The translations under genes were made by a program, and so were the position numbers. Below, one piece after another: positions 48,098-58,638 of a stretch of DNA of 64,000 nucleotides. The stretch spans positions 248,001 through 312,000 of the forward strand of contig MCFL01000015.1 in the NCBI GenBank assembly GCA_002102555.1, in the 5' to 3' direction. The notes under the pieces were generated by a model. That model had not been told where the DNA came from. It was given only the letters and a program-made list of their open reading frames with translations, and searched no databases. The DNA comes from Catenaria anguillulae PL171 (lineage: Eukaryota > Blastocladiomycota > Blastocladiomycetes > Blastocladiales > Catenariaceae). Each line of letters begins with the position of its first letter. Positions within the stretch are counted from its first letter, which is position 1.

Positions 48098-48665
48098 TCA
48101 CAATTCTGACCGCTTCCCACCTGCATCCGCACCTCCAGAAACGGCCGGCCCGTTCAGCTTGGACAAGTACGCCTTGCACCCATCAACACTGGGCACAATC
48201 GAGTTGGGCACACACGTGTACCAATCGCCCATGGGACACTTTGTTTCGAGCGCAGGCCGCACGCAGGGGCAGTCGCGGGGATCAACAACACAAATTTTGG
48301 ACGTGGAGGCAGACGGTGAGGGCTGTGGGCAGATGTAGTCGGAACATTCTTTGTTTGGCAAGCATGATTTGGAAGGTGAGTGTTGTCTGTCCGTTGCATG
48401 CTCGCGAGCAGAAGATGTAAGTCCGCATGTACATACCGTTGGCATTGGTTGCGGATGAAGCTTGGCCGCGATCACCGGAACCATCGCGCTGCTGACCTTG
48501 GTTCTGGCCGCCGAAAAAGGTTTGGAAAAAGTCGAAAGCGGTCACTGGCTGAGCAATCATGGCAACCACCAGCACAATGGCGATGGCGGCGATCAGGAGG
48601 CGGTTGCCCACCTGGCGCCGGCGGGTAGCAAGCTGAGTCAGGCGAGAAGGGCGGGTAGCCGTCAT
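48098..48665 (-). CDS. LCL2-like (long chronological lifespan protein 2) family protein
   Basis: Small secretory-pathway protein of the fungal LCL2 family, tied genetically to ER functions and lifespan in yeast. Two exons (48665-48437 and 48348-48098, 88-base intron ending AACAAAG) give 159 residues. The N terminus is basic and then has a strong hydrophobic segment (NRLLIAAIAIVLVVAMIAQP) acting as signal or anchor. Directly after come the family hallmarks: FDFFQTFFGGQNQGQQ, then a Cys-rich core with ECSDYICPQP, ICVVDPRDCPC and KCPMGDWYTCV. The Cys-x-x-Tyr-x-Cys-Pro and DCPC pattern is what drives the call. The protein is slightly longer than usual because of the N-terminal basic extension. 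It diverges from the interrupted gene across 227 bases. Confidence 0.75.
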
Positions 48666-48892
48666 GGTGAATGTACTGGGATGCATTTCATGGAGTGTTG
48701 AGCTGTTCTTTTCGGCCATTGGAGGCAGGACCGAAGCGGACCTTCGTTTACGTGGCGTTTGGAAAAAAACGTCGATCCAACCGCGACCACCACGAACGAT
48801 ATTGAATGAGTTCCCACTTCGCAGTATATACCCATATGCGGTACATATGACCTCACGGCCAGCCGTCCAACCAGCTTTCATGACCCAGCGCC
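48666..48892. promoter_or_regulatory. short divergent promoter between the LCL2-like gene and the interrupted gene
   Basis: A 227-base spacer between outward-facing start codons, with an AT-containing stretch (AGTATATACCCATATG near 48822). It presumably serves both genes. Confidence 0.4.
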
Positions 48893-49411
48893 ATGGATCC
48901 AATGCCATCACATACGTCATCTTCGGTGACAGGTGCAGACACAAACACTGGCCCGAGACAACACTCTGGTCGCCTCCAAGCGCAAATCGAGCATGTCACT
49001 CGCTTGGCCGAAACTCGGGATCATGAAAACTTGAAAATCGCCCTCGAGTCGCGATCGGACCGCCTCACTCAAGTGATTGAAGCTGGTTCGTCCCGGCCTT
49101 CCGCCTTCGCCTCGCTCTTTCGAGGGCTGATCGGAGCAAGCATGTAGAACCCAGACATTGACGTGCCCCCGGGACAATATTCATACTAGCATTGCTCTTG
49201 CTGTACAAGAACCCGGATACTCGCAAGCAGTCCATGGAATGCCTCATCAACAATGCCACCAACTGGTTCTTTAACCAATTCTCGGCAACCCAATTCCTTA
49301 CCACTCGATGGGAGTACTTGCCGCTGGACGTGATTTCCATCACCTTGTTTGCGCTTGACATCGCGCTCGACACCCGCCCAGTGCTGGAACGTGCCCTCGC
49401 CGTGGCCGTAA

Positions 49412-49423
49412 CCGCCGCTTGCG
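49412..49423. repeat. left target-site duplication (12 bp)
   Basis: CCGCCGCTTGCG immediately precedes the element and is repeated exactly at 51353-51364. It is part of the interrupted coding sequence. Confidence 0.8.
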
Positions 49424-49430
49424 GGCTTTA

Positions 49431-49800
49431 CTATCCATCGGCCCCCTTAAGCATCGGTCCCCCATCGGTCCCCTCAAGACCGATGCTTTACACACGTGAT
49501 CAGTCGCTTAAGCATCGGTCTCTATGAAAGCCCAAGCCACTCCTGCGAGGCTGGAACCCCACCCTGACCGGCCACTCGCGGCCGGCCGCCCGTTGCAGCG
49601 CCAGGCAGGGTGAGGAGGGCCAGAAAAGGACCGTTGTCGGACCAAGCTGGACCACTGTAGGACCAAAGTATTATAGGCCAGGTTTCATCTGCTTATACAA
49701 CACCATGTACATTGAATGTCCCAGCAACGCATTCCCCACACTCTGGCGCACCTCCTCGTACTCTCGCCGTCCCGATGTGACGACTTCACCCGACCGTCGG
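49431..49800 (+). repeat. left terminal inverted repeat (370 bp)
   Basis: Begins CTATCCATCGGCCCCCTTAA and ends at GACCGTCGG. It carries sub-repeats of CTTAAGCATCGGTC at 49446 and 49507, with an inverted copy GACCGATGC at 49478, a plausible set of transposase-binding sites. It is the reverse complement of 50977-51346. Confidence 0.9.
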
Positions 49801-50976
49801 CCGCCGAGCCCCTTCATGATCTGCTGTGGGAGGAGGAACCACGCGAGCCCAATCTAAGCATACTGGGCATCGTGTGCGCTGGAGACCACGCAGCAAGTCT
49901 GGGCAAGAGATGAGTGTCTTTCGACCTTTGTATTGTAATTTGAACGGACAATTGCCGCTTTTCCAGCGCAATCAAGATGCACTCGTCACCTCATCCCACG
50001 TCCGACTCCACTTTTCCATCCACCCATGAGCCGCCAGGGCTCATCATGACCTATCCCACCGCTCATCCACGCACTAACCACCTCCTCAACGATACTCACT
50101 CCTTGCTCTCCGACACGTGCTCGCCTTTGACCCCTTCTCCCCACCTAACCGTCCATGCCACGATTGAGCCAATCTTAGGCTTTCAAATTTGTACAAACTG
50201 ACGTCATGATTCGAAAATGCAGGGCCATCCGCTATTCCAGCGACTTCTGCCTGTGGCCACGCGATGGATAACCATGTCACCGCCCACCCGCCCCGCCCGT
50301 CCAATGGCGGCGCGACCGACCTCGTGGCTACCTTGCCAGTGCATCCCGGGGGGCCAAGCTATCGCGCTCGCCCGCTCTCGCTATTGTCCGGTTCGCACGT
50401 CGATGCTGGCAAGTCGCCTTGCTTCACCGCCAACAAGCAGCGACATGTCACAATGCATAACGAAGGGTTCAACAAAACCCTCCAATCCGGGTCAGTGGTC
50501 GGAATCCCGCTGTGCGTTCGGCCCATTTGACTGCCGATGTCGATTCGCGGATAATGATTCCGGCGGATCGGCTGAACCGCAAACCGGTGTGGTGTCGAGC
50601 TTGGAAGGGTTGACAATGTAGGTGGCGCCTGGATGGGGATGAGTTGGGGCGTAGGTGACGATGGGAGGTTGTGCGTGGCGAGGGATAATCACGAAGGGTT
50701 TGATCGAGGGTGTCGTCGGTGTGTGTAAGGATGAGGTGTAGGAAGAGGAGTCAAAGGAGTGCTTATGGTGGTTGAAGAACATGAATAGGGTTGATGTTGA
50801 GGTTGAAACCTGAATACAGACCAGTGCCGAGCGATTGCCTTGACCCAATACATGCGTCCCTTTCCCGTTGTACGGACACTTTCGGCATAGTGGGGAATCA
50901 GCCGCTGTTTCGGTTGTCAAAGGATGAGAGCCAGGCTGTTGTTCCTCATGACATGCATATGGAACATGGCAGCGGA
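49801..50976. other. element interior, no coding sequence recognised
   Basis: About 1.2 kb between the inverted repeats. Open frames are short and have no transposase motif. I see no RNA gene or captured host gene. Confidence 0.55.
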
Positions 50977-51346
50977 CCGACGGTCGGGTGAAGTCGTCAC
51001 ATCGGGACGGCGAGAGTACGAGGAGGTGCGCCAGAGTGTGGGGAATGCGTTGCTGGGACATTCAATGTACATGGTGTTGTATAAGCAGATGAAACCTGGC
51101 CTATAATACTTTGGTCCTACAGTGGTCCAGCTTGGTCCGACAACGGTCCTTTTCTGGCCCTCCTCACCCTGCCTGGCGCTGCAACGGGCGGCCGGCCGCG
51201 AGTGGCCGGTCAGGGTGGGGTTCCAGCCTCGCAGGAGTGGCTTGGGCTTTCATAGAGACCGATGCTTAAGCGACTGATCACGTGTGTAAAGCATCGGTCT
51301 TGAGGGGACCGATGGGGGACCGATGCTTAAGGGGGCCGATGGATAG
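50977..51346 (-). repeat. right terminal inverted repeat (370 bp)
   Basis: Reverse complement of 49431-49800 over its full length as far as I can compare by eye, ending GGCCGATGGATAG at the outer edge. Confidence 0.9.
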
Positions 51347-51352
51347 CGCGAC

Positions 51353-51364
51353 CCGCCGCTTGCG
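51353..51364. repeat. right target-site duplication (12 bp)
   Basis: Second copy of CCGCCGCTTGCG, directly after the element. It continues into the second half of the interrupted exon (GAAGAAGGCGCG). Confidence 0.8.
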
Positions 51365-52131
51365 AAGAAGGCGCGGTCGATCTGCTCGAAAAGTCTCTGC
51401 TGATCCCGCTCCTGGTTGACCCGCTGTTGCAGTCACACATGACGTTTGGTTTCATGAGCGAGTCCAGTCCAGTCGAATCGGTCAAGTCGTCCGCGCACGA
51501 CTTGCCAAGTAACGTTCAATCGCTGCTCAACCAGGACGAGAGCTATTGTGCAATTGCCTTGGTCGCGTATCTCGTCTCACCAATCCTCCTGACACGGTTG
51601 GAATACCAGCCCTTCTTCACCTTCGACCGCCAGGACACGATCGAGCGATTGGCGCACCAATGCTTCGCCAGGTACAATGGCAGTAGAGTCATCGACCACG
51701 TTCCGCCTCAGTTGCGGGCGGCACTCGAGAAAGTCATGGATGTTGTTGCTCAAGGATCCGGGATCAAGTGTTCTGATCCAGCAGAGGCAGCAGCCATGAT
51801 TCAGCGGGCTCAGGAGCGTATGGGTGTGGTGGACAAGGTAGATGCAAGGATACTTGGCAAACTGGTCAAGTAAGCCTCATATCACAGTGATTTCGCAAAT
51901 CAGTTGCTCAATGCCGTATCTGCTCTTTCCTCAGTGGGAGGTTTACTTCGAATGAATGCGATACAACAAGGCTCGTTGATCGCGGCCGCCAGTCGAGTGC
52001 AAATGATCACTGGCAAAGAGGCTGGCTTGAACGGGGGCGATAACGTGGCCAATGATTGGCCTATTGACGACAAGCACACTATGCAATGCAGCCAATCAAC
52101 CCGAATTGAAAGCACATAGCGTTACTCCCTC

Positions 52132-54423
52132 ATGTTTGTCCCACGATCACCAACGCAGCCGCCCGCTGGACGAGCCCCCGCCGGATCAGGATCGGGATCA
52201 CGGGCGTCACATCTTGACGCTCTCTTGACTGCAAAGTGGAATCTCGACAACTCGCCGCTGCCGCCTTGCCCATTCAAGGTCGTACCCACCGCTGCCAACG
52301 CTGATAGTGCTGGAGTTGCTGTTGATCATTACCGCTCTCCTTACTCTGCGCTCCTGGCAGCGGCCGCTGCAGGGCCTTCAAGTTGGTCGGCGAATGGCAG
52401 CGCTATTGATATTGATGCTTCAACAACCACTGCCGCCGCACATGTTGACCCAGATACAACACTGGCAGATCTGCTGGCCAGCTCGACTCTCTCAGCAGTG
52501 CCAGCAGCCCCACCTGCACCCGTGCCGGATCTAAACCTCGCCGCCCTTCAGCAAGAACTCGATCAAGCACGACTCGACCTCGGCTCGCTTCAGCGTGAAA
52601 ACTCGTTTCTGCGATCCGCCTTGGATGCAGCCCAGCAGGACCTCCGCACGGCTGCCGATTCTCAGCCGCAATCCTCTGCTGCCGAGCAACCAAAGGAATG
52701 CACCCAATGCCAGGAATACGAATCCTACGTATCCCGACTCGAATCCGAATCCATCTTTATGCGCGAGCGCACCCGAGACCTGGCGCTCCAGGTCGACCAG
52801 CTGCGGGACCAACTGGACTCGCGACCGGCACCCAACGCAGGGACGTCTCGCGCCTCATCTCCCTCGCCAACCGCCCAGTCAACCATGATCGACCAAGCAC
52901 AAATCTCGGCCCTGACCACCGTTAGCGACGAACTCAAACGCCAGCTGGACGCTGCCAACGAGCGTGTCCGCGCACTCGAATCCGCCGTGATCGACCGTGA
53001 CCACGCTCTGGATACGCTCACGACCAACTTGCACCAGTTGAGATCCGATCGCGGCAACATCCAGTCGCAGCTCGAGTCTGTGCAGTCTGAGCGCGACACG
53101 TTGCATGACGAGCGCAACATGCTCATGGAACAACGCCGCGTGGTGATTGAAAAGTTTGACGAGCGAGTGCATGCCGAGGTTGGCGCGCGTATCAAGGAGG
53201 AAGTTGGGCGCCGGGTTGCACATGAGCTGGAGGCGAGGGTCAGGCAGGCCATGGAGGGCGCCCAGGTGGAGTTGGATAGTGCCGCGGTGCTGGTGAATGA
53301 GTTGGAGGCGGAGTTGGCCGCAGAAAAGACGGAGGCGGTACGGTTGCATCGGGCGAATGCAGGATTAGTTGAAGAAGTGGAAGCGCTCAAGGTATGTTAC
53401 ATGTATGGGGTACAACAGACGGGCTGCGGCTGACTGACCGCATCCTTTTGCATTCGTATTCAGCTCGCCTTGACCATGGAAAACAAGGAGGTTCATGCCC
53501 GAGAAGAGCAGCTGATGCGCGAGAATCACGATCTCCATGTGCGTGCGATTCCTCCTTGTCCAAATGCCTGTGCGCTCGCACACTCAAGTTCTCTTGCCGT
53601 CGGACTGACAATGCAGATGAAACTCGACCGAGCCCACTCGCAACTACGTGTCCTCCAATCCACCGTCGACCAAGTCATGAACTCGCCGGCAACGACCACG
53701 ACCATGGCCTCCCCCGCTCTTGCGCGCACGCCGTACTCACCCTCAACAACCACCCGCCCCGGGTCTGTCTCCTTCCGCATCGACACCCCCACCTCGAATC
53801 CAACGAATGCCACGGCCGCCACCCACGTCCCTGCCGGACCCGGCTCGCCCACCCTGGCGCACCGCTCGCTCGCGCTCAACCACACAGCCTCACAACCCAA
53901 CCTGCGCGCCGCCTACTATGCCAACGCCTCATCCAACGGCACTCCGTCATCCACATCCATGACCCTGCCGCGCTCACCCGCCCCCGGCGCCAGCCCGTAC
54001 ACACCGCACCAAGCCGCAGGACGCCCCTACTCGATGATCCAAGATGCATGGACCGAAGAAACGCCCGTGCGCAACGGGCCCACGCCCACAGGTGACTCGT
54101 CAGCATCTGGCCGGTCGACGCCTGCTCGGCCAATGTCCATGCTCACCCCATCGACCTCGACTTCGACGCAAGCCCCCGCCGCCGAGTCGAGGTTTTCCGA
54201 CGCGAAATGGCGCCAGCAGGTCGAGACGGCAAGGCACCTTGAGTTGCAGCTGCGCGACCTGATTGCGCTAAAGGAGACGTTGCAGGGCGATTATTCGCGC
54301 GTGCCGTTGGCGGCAACCACCTTGAATCGCAGGCGCAAGGAGGAGTTGGAGGCAAAGCTGGACGAAGTTGAGAGGGAGATTGGGTCGGTGAGGAGGAGGC
54401 TGAAAACAATGAATTTCCTGTGA
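52132..54423 (+). CDS. coiled-coil protein, cytoskeletal or scaffold-like
   Basis: Three exons (52132-53391, 53464-53538, 53617-54423; introns 72 and 78 bases) join in phase to 713 residues. The first 130 residues are Ala/Pro rich. Residues about 135-445 form long heptad-rich coiled coils (LNLAALQQELDQARLDLGSL, DHALDTLTTNLHQLRSDRGN, EKTEAVRLHRANAGLVEEVE), broken by a Cys pair (ECTQCQEYES). A Ser/Thr/Pro-rich stretch with many candidate phosphorylation sites follows. The C terminus has a compact helical module: QQVETARHLELQLRDLIALK, DYSRVPLAATTLNRRRKEEL and EVEREIGSVRRRLKTMNFL. The last module looks conserved but I cannot assign it. The start is 12 bases after the stop of the interrupted gene, so the promoter must overlap that gene's end. 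A cytoskeletal or trafficking scaffold is a guess. Confidence 0.75.
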
Positions 54424-54947
54424 TGCGACCAAGTTGGATGTTGTTGGGCGTGGCGGTGCTTCATGTGTCAACCCAAAAACAATATAAACGATGGAGTTGA
54501 TGTGTTCAATTCTGTCTAGTTGGTGAAGACCATATATTCAAATACTTCACTCGTGACTTGCAGGGGAAAGACAGCAAGCGGAAGGAAAACTATTAAATGT
54601 GCAAAAGAGCAAGAACAAGACGGGGGGTGCGGAATCAATTGAAAATGGGAGGATCAAAGACAAAAATGTGTTGCATATTACTCACAAACGTTTGCCAAGT
54701 CGCCACATTCGCGTTCTTTCGTTGTCGAAGTTCATACAGCCGCAGGGTGGCAACTCAACTTCTGCAAACTGGCGATTTATCCAAGTATAAAAGGGTCGAA
54801 GACTGCAAGAGAATCACAAGAAGAACGCCGGGAAATTCAATTCCTGCCATTCGAGCGACGACCAAGGCCGGTCCATGGAGCAGCCATAGGTGTAGCAGGG
54901 GCTTGCGCCTGCACAACAGCTACACGCTTTGTGTACTTGCACTTGTC
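54424..54947. other. convergent 3' intergenic region
   Basis: About 520 bases between the coiled-coil gene stop and the stop of the minus-strand orphan gene. It is A-rich in the middle (54595-54670). No gene is supported. Confidence 0.45.
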
Positions 54948-56105
54948 TTATGTGACAACCGTGCCGCGCGACGAGAACTCGTCAACCCACTCGGTCATGG
55001 CGTCGCGCATGAACCTCTGCAAAAGTGTACAAGCGAGTGAGCCAAGATTCCAATTCGAGATGGGGCGTGGTTGATGAGGTCGATTCGTACGATTGCGGCA
55101 AAACGGAAAAGGGTCGTGTCCGTATTGACGACGTCCAGCGTGCACGCCACGGCGAGCTGGCTGAGCTGCGCGTGCGTCAACTCGAGCGCTTCCCGAAAGG
55201 TTTGCGGGAACGGTTGCACTGGAGCGCCAACGGCGACCAGAGCAACAGCAACGCCAGCGCCATGGCCGCCTGGAAGATGCGGACCAAGGCCTGGAACGAC
55301 TTTGAGGAGCGGGCGCCAGGGCATCTCACTTGATGCTTGGAAGTTGTAATCACGCAAGCGCGAATTGGCGTGATACAGATCCAGTGACTGGGCAATCGTC
55401 CAAGTCATGTCGCCCCGAAGATTGTGGACGTCATCACGAGGACCGCCGACCATGGCAGTCAAGTTTGCGACTTGGGCGTTGAGAGTCTCAAATTGTGCGT
55501 TGAACCCGGCAATCGCTTGGATTTGGGGGACCCCGGCAATCAAGTGCTGAAGGCGCTGGTGAGTCAAGATGCGCGTGACGGCATCGTTCACTTCCTCAAC
55601 CCCGGCGACAACATGAACTCGGGCTTGCATCGTTTGAGGGCGTTTGGTGAGCTTGTGCAACCGCTTGAAGGTATGCGGCCTTTTGCGGGAACGCCGGCGG
55701 GGGAGGTGCCACAGGTTCGTTGTTTTGCGACGACGGGGTGACAGATTGGTGGTGCTTGTCGGACTGCTCAGTTCGGCGCATCACTCAAATGCCAGTCAGT
55801 TGTCCAGGGCTCGACGCCGACGAGACGAGTGAGAGGCAGGCCAAAGTACCAATCACTTGCAGCTCATACTTCATCTCCATGAACCCACTCTTCTGGATCC
55901 TTTCCATCCACGATTTCGTCGACCGTCGTGATCTTGATGATAACACCTGGTGCGTTTCAGAACCTTCAGAATAGGCTGAGGCGACAAAGATGTTGTGGTC
56001 GTGCAAGGCCTCAATGATGTTGCGGACTTGATCAAGATCCTCCTTCATGATTCTCTTGAGCGGCCCGCCCGCACCTGAGCCCGCCATACGGCCGCCGTCG
56101 CTCAT
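54948..56105 (-). CDS. orphan protein, exon model provisional
   Basis: I do not recognise this gene. Best model: exon 1 56105-55870 (starts MSDGGRMAGSG), intron of 106 bases (GTATGA...GAGCAG), exon 2 55763-55091, intron of 74 bases (GTACGA...TTGCAG), exon 3 55016-54948 (RFMRDAMTEWVDEFSSRG, then stop). Protein-like segments include MKEDLDQVRNIIEALHDHNI, VIIKITTVDEIVDGKDPEEW, FNAQFETLNAQVANLTAMVG and LELTHAQLSQLAVACTLDVV. Two frame breaks are needed, one near 55960 (one base short) and one near 55650, so either the assembly has dropouts here as in the carboxylase or the model is wrong. A hydrophobic Gly/Val/Ala stretch near 55270 might be membrane-associated. It diverges from the gene at 56792. 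Confidence 0.45.
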
Positions 56106-56791
56106 GGCGTTGGCAGTCTTGATCGAGGTCTGGCTTAGCCAGAGAACTATGCTCGAGGGGGAGGACGGAGATAAGGGGCCACATACGCACCACTTGCGGA
56201 TTGATGAAGTGGGAGAAATGCCCGCTCTGAAGTAAGTGATGCGAGCCATCATCGCCAGGACGCCGTCGCATGTGCAGAGCCGCTACCTTCGCGCTTGGCG
56301 ACTGATGATCTTGTCCCATTCGGTCTCCGTTGGCTCCGGGTGACCTTGGCATTGACTTGCAAATGCCGGACGAGCGGCTCGCCCGCTTGGTAGCGTTGGG
56401 GCCGTGTGGATGGGGCACAAACGTCGACACAAAGGTCTGACAGGCGACGTCGCAAAACGGGATCATTGGCGGGGAAGGGACGGCAACGATGGGCAGAGGC
56501 GAAGCGGCCGTACCAAGAGTATAATCAGGCCGAGAGGAACATGATAAGTATCTAGGCAATCTTCGAATGCCTTGGGCGGAAAGCAGCAGCGCACTTCGCA
56601 CATGGTTTGCACCGAAATCGGATTGCACTTGTTGAAGCCCAACACGGTCCAAGATCGAAGGGCCATGACCAGTAAGGATGGACGTTGTCTTGTCTCACAC
56701 ACGTCTGACGCCTGCTCCGAAAGTCCGAAAGTCCAAACCGCTGTCCGAGCGGTGCTGCGCATGCAATGAAAGCAATGAAAAGACATTCATC
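56106..56791. promoter_or_regulatory. divergent intergenic region between two orphan genes
   Basis: About 690 bases. Open frames on both strands overlap here but none shows family content or a convincing exon pattern. It presumably holds both promoters. Confidence 0.4.
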
Positions 56792-58372
56792 ATGTTCACC
56801 TCCTTTGCCTTTACCCAACGTAGCAGCCCCTATGTTCCCGGGTTCCAAGTGGGCGTGGCATCTGGCTTGCGTCCTATGCGCGGCCGCCAAGATCAGCTCG
56901 ACCGCAACGATTCACTATCGCACGTCACCTTTGTCCGCCCCCGTGAGCCAAAGGTCTTTGACCTGATTCGCAAGTTGCGTCTTTGGCGGCCCGATCCCGT
57001 CATTGGGATCAATGGAATCCAGAACCATGTTCCGCCGCCGCCATTCGAGGTTCCCCAGTCGCTCATTGACGATGCTGTTGCAAGATCGCAGTTGCCCAAG
57101 GCACCGCCGAAATACCGCAAGTATGCCAGTCTCCTGTATGTTCCGATGCATCTGTATATGTTCCTCATGTTCTGAGAAGAACTCACCAGCTTACCGCGAG
57201 ATGCTAGGGCAGCATTTCAACCTGACGAATGGATCCCGCCGCTCCCTCAGGCACCACCTGCGGGCACGCCCGACCCGCAGTTGACACCATTCACTTTTCA
57301 GCATTCGGTTCAACAGGACTTTTCGGGCCTATCTCCAACGCAGCACAGCAAGATTGTTTGCAAGACGTTCTGCAATCCCTGGCTTCGAATGCGTCCGCAC
57401 CAATTCCAACTTCCAAAGTCCTGGTTATCACGCCCAACAGCAACTTGACGATTTCTCCACTGATTGACAGATGGCATTCCTCGACCGCCTCGCCTCACAG
57501 ACACTGTCGCGACTCTTCATCTTCAACAGGCGTGGACTCGGCTGACCCGCTTTGAAGTTGCCGTCATTCTATCCGAGATTCATGACCTTGACCTCAGCAT
57601 TGTGCACCAGGTGCTTCCAGGTGCATCATGCTTTTGTCCCATTCCACTTCCATCCATGTGATCAAGAATTGACTCGTCGTCATACTTGCGTTATCGCCTA
57701 GATTACAAATACATGGCAGAGGCGGCCATCCGCAAATCTGGCGGGCACCACGACGTTCGCCACTGGCCTATTGGCGAGTATGTGCGCTCTCAAGCCGCCG
57801 CCAACCTCGCCTGGCCCACTCCGCCCTCAAACATTGCGCCCGCATCCAATGTTTCCGACCGCGGAACTCCATTCACGTGGGATCGATCGTTTGATGCAAT
57901 GTTTGGCCACCTTAAGTGTAAGCAGCGGCATGCGATTGGCCTCAAGACTATTGGTGCGCATTGGTATGATATTCGTACGTGACCGTCTTTCTCTCTGTGC
58001 TGGGTATAATTTGCGAAACGAAGGCTGATTGCCGTGTCAACAACCATCCTTCAGACAAGACCCCACTTCCGCTTGAGCGCTCTCGCGAGCGATTGGAGGC
58101 GTACATGGTCCAAGCATGGGTTCGCCTGACAAGACACGAAGTGGCCGAAATGTTGTCTGAGGTTGGATCCATGTCCAACACTGATATCTTGGTCATTTTA
58201 CCTGGTACGCATGTGTCATGCATCGGATGCCTCGTTCATGCTCTTCCAACACGAGATCTAAGAAAGAATGCTTGTCAAATTGGCAGATTTCCTTACGCTC
58301 ATGGCCGAAATCAAAGCCGCAAAGGCCGCAAGAACGGCTGCGAGACCGCTCGTCATTGCGGCAGAAATCTGA
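56792..58372 (+). CDS. orphan protein with duplicated QAW-RLTR-EVA module
   Basis: Function unknown. Exon 1 is 56792-57135 (starts MFTSFAFTQRSSP), a 54-base intron follows, and exon 2 begins at 57190 (LPRDARAAFQPDEWIPPLP). The junction into the next exon, between about 57350 and 57475, is not resolved. From there the splicing is clear: exon to 57620, 57702-57974, 58055-58204 and 58263-58372. Two segments resemble each other: QAWTRLTRFEVAVILSEIHD (near 57525) and QAWVRLTRHEVAEMLSEVGS (near 58110). Each is followed by VLP or ILP and then a phase-1 intron at the same place, which points to an internal duplication that included an exon boundary. The C terminus is an Ala/Lys-rich helix (LMAEIKAAKAARTAARPLVI). 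Nothing identifies compartment or partner. Confidence 0.6.
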
Positions 58373-58638
58373 CAAAAGTGACGGCGGGACAGTGCGACGG
58401 ACGTTGCGGAGTGGCGGCTTGCGACGTCAAGTAGTACTTGCGTTGAATGTCTCATTGTCTCACGTTGGTTCCCCCCTTCTCACTCCACCATAGCTCCTCT
58501 TTTGGCCGTTTGCGGAGAGCCGATCGGATGCATATGTGGCAGACACCCAGGATCAGGGCGTCAATGAGAAACGCATTGCCAACGCTCACCCGATGAAATT
58601 TTCCTTACACACTTGATGCATTCGAATGAGCCATAATC

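Larger units (their letters stand above)
49424..51352. mobile_element. non-autonomous DNA transposon with 370-bp terminal inverted repeats
   Basis: A 1,929-bp element flanked by a 12-bp direct repeat. Its long inverted arms (49431-49800 and 50977-51346) look identical by eye, and the outermost 6-7 bases differ between ends. The interior (about 1.18 kb) has no open frame resembling a transposase, so it would depend on an enzyme encoded elsewhere. Long inverted arms and a longish duplication recall Mutator-like elements, which usually duplicate 8-11 bp, so that assignment is tentative. Identical arms and an intact split gene argue for recent movement. Confidence 0.88.
48893..52119 (+). pseudogene. 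unknown helical protein gene interrupted by a TIR element
   Basis: Exon 1 is 48893-49085, followed by a 104-base intron (GTTCGT...TACTAG). Exon 2 begins at 49190 and is cut at 49423 by a 1.93-kb element; it resumes at 51365 and runs to 51837. A 66-base intron precedes exon 3 (51904-52119). With the element and one copy of the 12-bp duplication left out, the reading passes from AVAVTAAC straight into EEGAVDLLEK and all phases close, for 371 residues. As it stands, the left part reads into the element and stops near 49525. The protein is mostly amphipathic helix (TRWEYLPLDVISITLFALDI, LVAYLVSPILLTRLEYQPFF) with no motif I recognise. The clean halves suggest a recent insertion. The last intron is a best guess. 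Confidence 0.78.

Noticed and set aside
50492..51061. 189-codon minus-strand frame in the TIR element as a transposase
   Set aside because: Its start lies in the inverted repeat and is shared with the other arm; no DDE or other transposase motif is visible.
51856..51900. 18-base intron (GTAAGC...CACAG) in the interrupted gene
   Set aside because: Too short for the spliceosome; the 66-base alternative from 51838 fits size and phase.
55640..55700. 38-base intron to explain the frame change in the 55-kb orphan gene
   Set aside because: Phases do not match on the two sides, so it would not restore the frame.
56032..56652. 206-codon minus-strand frame upstream of the orphan gene start
   Set aside because: Overlaps the divergent promoter and the first exon of the minus-strand gene in another frame; no recognisable sequence.
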